NCBI GenBank assembly: GCA_964394625.1
Contig: CAYMYK010000094.1
Location: forward strand, 1 to 11,054
Reading direction: 5' to 3'
Length of the DNA stretch: 11,054 nucleotides
Origin: JAUVYV01 sp964394625
GTDB lineage: Bacteria > Planctomycetota > Phycisphaerae > Sedimentisphaerales > Anaerobacaceae
Of the stretch, positions 7,382 to 11,054 are shown one piece after another. The notes beneath the pieces are model-generated. The model ran no database searches and had not been told where the DNA came from. It saw nothing but the letters and a program-made list of their open reading frames with translations. How positions within the stretch are numbered: position 1 is the stretch's first letter; the number at the start of each line of letters is the position of its first letter. Made by a program: the position numbers and the translations under genes.

Positions 7382-8830
7382 CTAAACGGTATAGGTGGAT
7401 GAGCTCGTATCGCCGCCTCTACCCGTCCAGTTCGTATGGAAAAACTCGCCTCTCGGCCTATCCACCCGCTCGTATGTATGCGCGCCGAAATAGTCACGCA
7501 TCCCCTGCAGAAGGTTCGCCGGCAATCGCTCGTGCCGATAACCGTCAAAATACGCAAGCGCCGTGCTCATCGCCGGCATCGCAATTCCCATCTGAACCGC
7601 AGCCGACACAATCCGCCGCCACGAATCCTGACCCTTCTCAACGGCATCCCTGAAAAAATTATCCAGCAGCAGGTTCACCAGACCCGGCTCCTTGTCAAAC
7701 GCCTCCTTAATCCTGCCCAAAAATGCCGAGCGAATTATACAGCCGCCGCGCCACATCAGGGCAATCCCCCCGTAGTTCAAATTCCAGCCGTACTGCCCGG
7801 CGGCAGCCCGCATAAGCTGATAACCCTGTGCATAGCTGACAATCTTCGAGGCATACAGCGCCCGTCGCAGGTCGTCGATGAACGCCTTCTTGTCGCCGCT
7901 GAACTGCGGCTTCGGTCCCGAAAGAATTCTCGACGCCGCAGCACGTTCTTCCTTCAGAGCCGACAGACACCTCGCAAACACCGCCTCGGCTATAGCCGTC
8001 AACGGCTGGCCCAGCTCCAACGCCTCTATCCCCGTCCACTTGCCCGTCCCTTTTTGACCCGCCGTATCCAAAATAAGGTCGATAACCTCCCTGCCCTCCT
8101 CGTCTGTGTACCCTAAAATCTCCCGTGTAATCTCAATCAGGTACGAATTCAGCTCGCCGTCGTTCCACTGGCTAAAAACGTCGCGCATCTCGGCGTTACT
8201 CATACCAAGCCCCTCCTTCATCATTTGGTACGCCTCGCATATCATCTGCATATCGCCGTACTCGATGCCGTTATGCACCATTTTCACAAAGTGCCCCGCA
8301 CCGTTCTCGCCCACCCAGTCGCAGCACGGCTGCCCGTCGGCCCTCGCGCAAATCGACTGCAATATCGGCTTGACATATTCCCACGCAGCAGGCGAGCCGC
8401 CCGGCATCATCGAAGGCCCTAAAAGCGCGCCCTCCTCACCGCCCGAAACACCCGTGCCGACGTACAGCTTGCCCTTGCTTTCAACGTACCTGGTTCTGCG
8501 CATCGTGTCGGGAAAGTGTGAATTGCCCCCGTCAATGATGATGTCACCGTCATCCAGATGGGCCAACAGCTTCTCGATAAAATCATCGACCGGCTTTCCC
8601 GCCTTGACCATCAGCATCACCTTCCTCGGCCTCTTGAGATTCGCGACAAGCTCCTCAATCGAATGGCACCCGATAATGTTTTTCCCCCGGGCCCTTCCGC
8701 TGATAAATTTATCGACCTTCGATACCGTCCGGTTAAAACAGGCGCAGCTTATGCCCTTGCTCTCCATATTCAAAATCAGGTTCTCGCCCATTACCGCCAG
8801 ACCTATCAGTCCAATATCCGCCTGCGACAT
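7382..8830 (-). CDS. gnd: 6-phosphogluconate dehydrogenase, decarboxylating
   Basis: It catalyses oxidative decarboxylation of 6-phosphogluconate to ribulose 5-phosphate with NAD(P)+, the third step of the oxidative pentose phosphate pathway, in the cytoplasm. The 482 residues match the usual long form (about 470-490). The Rossmann motif GLAVMGENL is at 10-18 and is followed by N-R-T near 33, a pattern common in NADP-dependent members. GGNSHFPDT is at 101-109 and GVSGGEEGALLGPSMMPGG at 127-145. The catalytic Lys183 and acid Glu190 lie in HFVKMVHNGIEYGDMQ, GTGKWT is at 261-266, and the C-terminal substrate-binding HTNWTGRGG starts at 465. Nothing essential is missing. ATG 8830 has AAAGGA at 8840-8845 as ribosome-binding site. 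The upstream gap to larA is 195 bases and mostly repeat DNA, so co-transcription with larA is possible but not evident. Confidence 0.97.
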   Translation of the reverse strand: MSQADIGLIGLAVMGENLILNMESKGISCACFNRTVSKVDKFISGRARGKNIIGCHSIEELVANLKRPRKVMLMVKAGKPVDDFIEKLLAHLDDGDIIIDGGNSHFPDTMRRTRYVESKGKLYVGTGVSGGEEGALLGPSMMPGGSPAAWEYVKPILQSICARADGQPCCDWVGENGAGHFVKMVHNGIEYGDMQMICEAYQMMKEGLGMSNAEMRDVFSQWNDGELNSYLIEITREILGYTDEEGREVIDLILDTAGQKGTGKWTGIEALELGQPLTAIAEAVFARCLSALKEERAAASRILSGPKPQFSGDKKAFIDDLRRALYASKIVSYAQGYQLMRAAAGQYGWNLNYGGIALMWRGGCIIRSAFLGRIKEAFDKEPGLVNLLLDNFFRDAVEKGQDSWRRIVSAAVQMGIAMPAMSTALAYFDGYRHERLPANLLQGMRDYFGAHTYERVDRPRGEFFHTNWTGRGGDTSSSTYTV

Positions 8831-8892
8831 CTTTAGTTTTCCTTTCCAGATATAAACTTGTTACTCAATTCGTGCAAATTCGTGGCTATTTT

Positions 8893-8946
8893 TCGTTCCC
8901 ACGCCTCTTGTCATTCCCGCGCCTCTTATCATTCCCGTGCAACTTG
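8893..8946. repeat. Three tandem 18-bp units
   Basis: Units at 8893-8910, 8911-8928 and 8929-8946 follow the pattern TCRTTCCCRYGCMWCTTR with a few substitutions each. The second element copy has a single such unit at 10451-10468, so unit number varies between copies. Confidence 0.85.
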
Positions 8947-8964
8947 TCCCCAAGGGAGCGGAAA
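8932..8964 (-). repeat. Inverted repeat in element copy 1
   Basis: In transcript sense, arms TTTCCGC and ACGGGAA can pair over six bases including a G-U wobble. The 19-base loop holds a tight TCCC/GGGA mini-hairpin. The closing pair is broken by the single base that distinguishes this copy from copy 2. Confidence 0.55.
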
Positions 8965-9025
8965 TCCACAATCTAAAAAAATCAGTGTCAATCAGTGTTA
9001 ATCAGTGTCTAAAAAATGAAATCGC

Positions 9026-10312
9026 TCAGTTTGAGTTTGTTACCGCCCGCGGCACTGAGCCGTCTTTCAGCCGATACAGCATCTCGCCCGCGTGGTCAAC
9101 AACCAGAATACCTTTATGTTCCTTATGTCGGTAATTCTCTATATCAATCAGCCCCGGATTCATATACCCCAGATTTATCTGTTTGCATCTTTCTTTACTG
9201 ATGCCCGTCGCCAGAGCCACGTTTATCCTCGGCCGCTCAACGCCGTCAATGTACGTTCCTATCCCTTTGACATTTGCCGAATGAGCTAATGCACCATGCG
9301 GAAAATCCCTGAACCTCTCCCACTGCTTCAAAAAGTAATCCCGTGTGTGATAACCGATTTTCTCGATAATCTCGCCGTGAGTATAAGAAATCTCAGTTAT
9401 GTGCGGCGCGTAAATAATCAGCAACCCGCCGTCGGCCACAATCGGCTCAAGCTTGTACATCACCTTGCCCGCTGTCCACATATCATCGTACATCCGCGGC
9501 GCAATTCCAAGCACCGTCTTGAACGGCCTCGGCTTGTGCACAATATGCAGCTTCGCCGACAAATCCGCAGCACGCTCCCACGCCTCGGCGCAGTCGCCGA
9601 TAAACAAGCTCTGCAGCTTGTCGCCGACCGCCACCACCGCAAAAAGCTTGCGAGGCGCCTTGACAAAAGAAGCCGCCCTCTCAATCACTTTCCGCGTCGG
9701 AGTCCACTTATGCCCGTTAATGACCGGATTCGTGACCACCGCGGCAAGCCAGTGGAAGAAGCTTATAATCTCCGCCCCGGCTATACCCGGAAAGATATAC
9801 TTGTGCCCACCGGAAAAACCAACCGCCTCGTGAGGGAACACAGGCCCTAAAATCAGCAGCTCGTCATAGTCGAATATCCGTTTATTGATCACAACATCAA
9901 CTTCCTCGCTGAATAAACCGCCGCTGAGCTCCTCGATTTCAGACGCCGAAATCGTCCCGATCGACTCAAGCGCTTCAGGCCTGTCCCACTCGTGGTTGAA
10001 AAACCGGACCCGCGAGTATGTGCTGGTGCGCTGCCTGGGCGTAATGCCAAGCCGAACGCATATCTGCTCTTCGCTCATCGGCGGATGCGTACCCAGCGCA
10101 ACAAGAATATCCAGCGCCTCGACGTTGCCGTCGAGAAACTCGAACATTATCTTGAATATGTCTCCTATAGGCCCGGAGCGCGTATTGTCCGGCACGAGCA
10201 AAAGCACCCGCTTGCCTGCGTAATCGTTCTCGGCAAAAAATTTGCCGATACCCTCGCGAAGCAGCGATTCGTTAGGCAAACTAATATCCTGTACCGGAAC
10301 AAAAAGCATCAT
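9026..10312 (-). CDS. larA: LarA-family nickel-pincer hydroxyacid racemase/epimerase
   Basis: The 428 residues match the LarA (lactate racemase) family, cytoplasmic enzymes that use the nickel-pincer nucleotide (NPN) to racemise or epimerise 2-hydroxyacids. Motifs: PDNTR at 41-45, LGTHPPM at 73-79 with His76, and PHEAVGFSGGHKYIFPG with His161 and Lys171, then FFHW with His187. The spacings of 10 (161 to 171) and 26 (161 to 187) equal those of His174, Lys184 and His200 in Lactiplantibacillus plantarum LarA, so cofactor attachment (Lys) and Ni/catalytic His residues all appear intact. The family includes lactate, malate, phenyllactate and 2-hydroxyglutarate racemases and a gluconate 2-epimerase; the substrate cannot be read here. 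No larB, larC or larE for NPN synthesis is in the window. GGAG at 10315-10318 is only two bases from ATG 10312 but five from the next Met codon (10309), which may be the real start. Repeat elements flank the gene on both sides. Confidence 0.9.
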   Translation of the reverse strand: MMLFVPVQDISLPNESLLREGIGKFFAENDYAGKRVLLLVPDNTRSGPIGDIFKIMFEFLDGNVEALDILVALGTHPPMSEEQICVRLGITPRQRTSTYSRVRFFNHEWDRPEALESIGTISASEIEELSGGLFSEEVDVVINKRIFDYDELLILGPVFPHEAVGFSGGHKYIFPGIAGAEIISFFHWLAAVVTNPVINGHKWTPTRKVIERAASFVKAPRKLFAVVAVGDKLQSLFIGDCAEAWERAADLSAKLHIVHKPRPFKTVLGIAPRMYDDMWTAGKVMYKLEPIVADGGLLIIYAPHITEISYTHGEIIEKIGYHTRDYFLKQWERFRDFPHGALAHSANVKGIGTYIDGVERPRINVALATGISKERCKQINLGYMNPGLIDIENYRHKEHKGILVVDHAGEMLYRLKDGSVPRAVTNSN

Positions 10313-10318
10313 TACTCC

Positions 10319-10380
10319 AAATCAGCGTTAATCTGTGTTAATCAGTGTCTAAAAAACCAAGTTAATCTGTGTCTAAAAAA
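10319..10380. repeat. 10-bp periodic repeats directly upstream of larA
   Basis: Three consecutive 10-bp units (AATCAGCGTT, AATCTGTGTT, AATCAGTGTC) followed by taaaaaa, then after a seven-base spacer one more unit (AATCTGTGTC) and taaaaaa. The array touches the ribosome-binding site of larA (10315-10318) and so lies in its leader if transcription starts upstream. Confidence 0.85.
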
Positions 10381-10412
10381 TGATACCGTTCGGTCTGAAT
10401 ACCTCATTCAAA

Positions 10413-10538
10413 TCAATTCGTGTAAATTCGTGTAAATTCGTGGCTATTTTTCATTCCCGCGCAACTTGTCCCCAAGGGAGCGGAAATCCACAATCTAAAA
10501 AAATCAGTGTCAATCAGTGTTAATCAGTGTCTAAAAAA
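10413..10538. repeat. Modular intergenic repeat element, copy 2
   Basis: This 126-bp copy of the element at 8865-9016 has the same module order but three AATTCGTGNN units instead of two and one 18-bp unit instead of three. The length difference of 26 is exactly minus 10 plus 36. It ends 14 bases past the HAD gene stop. Together with 10319-10380 it fills nearly all of the larA-HAD gap. Confidence 0.9.
10454..10486 (-). repeat. Inverted repeat in element copy 2
   Basis: In transcript sense, arms TTTCCGC and GCGGGAA pair over seven bases with one G-U wobble around a 19-base loop that itself contains TCCC/GGGA. There is no T-run right after it, so it resembles a REP-like intergenic hairpin rather than a classical terminator. 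Confidence 0.6.
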
Positions 10539-10552
10539 ACAAAAATGCTCGG

Positions 10553-11053
10553 CTATTTCTCCCAAGGCGGATTCTCCGGCAGAAAAACTTCAAACTCGGC
10601 TATCACCTTTGCCTCATACTCGCCCGCATATTCGCCGCTGATGAACTTATCGAACGCCTCATCGTGAAACCGCTTCCACGACTCGATTTCGCTGCCCGGG
10701 TTAATCGGATAGAACAGCGCATCGTTGGCCTTCGCCGCCTTCATATCACCCGGCGCATCACCCACCATCAAAACGTGATTCTTTTCGTACCTGCCCTTCG
10801 TTGTATATTCGAGGTGTTGCGCCTTCTTGCCCATCTCCTGACCTGCTATCACCTCGACATACTTCGCAATATCGTGCTCTTCCCACTCCCGCGTAAGCGC
10901 CTCACCCGGCGTCGCCGATACCACAATCACATCCGCCACCGGCTGAATCTTCTCCAAACTCTCACGAACGTACGGAAATGGCGGCATACCTTTGACAATG
11001 TCCGCTATCGTTTCATTTACCCGCTCACTCCACGCCAGCGCCAACTCCAGCTC
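10553..11053 (-). CDS. HAD-superfamily hydrolase, C-terminal part
   Basis: The frame is open to the window edge; about 166 residues are visible and the N-terminus, with the nucleophile motif I (DxDxT/V), lies to the right. An in-frame TTG at 11044 is an internal codon, not the start. Motif II is V-V-S-A-T-P, with the Ser. The motif III lysine is probably in G-K-K-A-Q-H-L. Motif IV is MVGDAPGDMKAA, with the two acidic Mg2+ ligands (GDAPGD). This order is standard for HAD phosphatases of the phosphoglycolate-phosphatase-like branch, cytoplasmic enzymes that hydrolyse small phosphate esters. The C-terminal 50 residues (WKRFHDEAFDKFISGEYAGE onwards) are a helical tail beyond the usual core. The substrate is unknown; phosphoglycolate or a sugar phosphate would fit the metabolic surroundings, but this is a guess. 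Confidence 0.85.
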   Translation of the reverse strand, partial: ELELALAWSERVNETIADIVKGMPPFPYVRESLEKIQPVADVIVVSATPGEALTREWEEHDIAKYVEVIAGQEMGKKAQHLEYTTKGRYEKNHVLMVGDAPGDMKAAKANDALFYPINPGSEIESWKRFHDEAFDKFISGEYAGEYEAKVIAEFEVFLPENPPWEK

Positions 11054-11054
11054 T

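Larger units (their letters stand above)
8865..9016. repeat. Modular intergenic repeat element, copy 1
   Basis: This 152-bp element fills most of the larA-gnd gap. From left to right on the + strand it has two 10-bp units of the AATTCGTGNN type, a link (ggctattttt), three 18-bp units, a hairpin-bearing segment, three 10-bp units of the AATCAGTGTN type, and ctaaaaaa. Its last 88 bases (8929-9016) match 10451-10538 with one mismatch (8938 T versus 10460 C). It ends nine bases after the larA stop. No function is known to me. The units resemble short 10-bp periodic and hairpin repeats scattered between genes in some Planctomycetes and other environmental genomes. Confidence 0.9.

Noticed and set aside
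7315..7653. + strand frame with an AAGGAG-like site upstream
   Set aside because: It runs mostly antisense to the end of gnd, with a low-complexity Arg/Ser/Pro composition. It is a shadow.
8865..10538. CRISPR array
   Set aside because: The units are 10 or 18 bp, tandem and without unique spacers, and no cas gene is present.
8865..10538. Insertion sequence or transposon around larA
   Set aside because: Both flanks are direct repeats, not inverted termini. No transposase is present, and larA is an ordinary metabolic gene.

Overview
The window reads as a contig from a Gram-negative, heterotrophic, sugar-acid and polysaccharide-using bacterium. A Planctomycetota member (Phycisphaerae / Sedimentisphaerales-like) is my best guess. 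It rests on the GH106-type glycosidase end, the secreted hypothetical proteins with a Planctomycete flavour, and intergenic repeats of a type I associate with such genomes. This is inference; there is no rRNA or marker gene. A run of ten Ns (6057-6066) shows a draft scaffold, probably a metagenome bin.

Left half, + strand: the C-terminal part of an alpha-L-rhamnosidase-like (GH106) enzyme (3-929), a GntP-family gluconate/sugar-acid permease (1041-2387) and, 51 bases later, a glycerate 2-kinase (2439-3563). The last two look like one unit for importing and phosphorylating a short sugar acid. After a 358-base non-coding stretch comes a stand-alone protein made of four CBS domains (3922-4839), a clear internal duplication.

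Right half, - strand, converging on the CBS gene: reading in the direction of transcription, the 3' part of a HAD-superfamily phosphatase (10553-11053), a LarA-type nickel-pincer hydroxyacid racemase/epimerase (9026-10312) and 6-phosphogluconate dehydrogenase (7382-8830). A 358-base gap follows, then a secreted TPR-like protein (6349-7023), a small Cys-rich secreted protein cut by the N gap (6067-6337), and a secreted protein of unknown family (4882-5853).

The central metabolic theme is sugar acids: gluconate or glycerate uptake, glycerate phosphorylation, the 6-phosphogluconate step and a 2-hydroxyacid racemase/epimerase. The genes are not in one operon, so the link is circumstantial.

The most notable structure outside genes is a modular repeat. 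Both intergenic regions around larA hold copies built from 10-bp periodic units, an 18-bp unit and a hairpin. The two full copies (8865-9016 and 10413-10538) differ in length by exactly one 10-bp unit and two 18-bp units, and share an 88-bp block with one mismatch. I see no mobile-element gene, CRISPR array, tRNA or rRNA, and no clear evidence of an undescribed multi-gene system.
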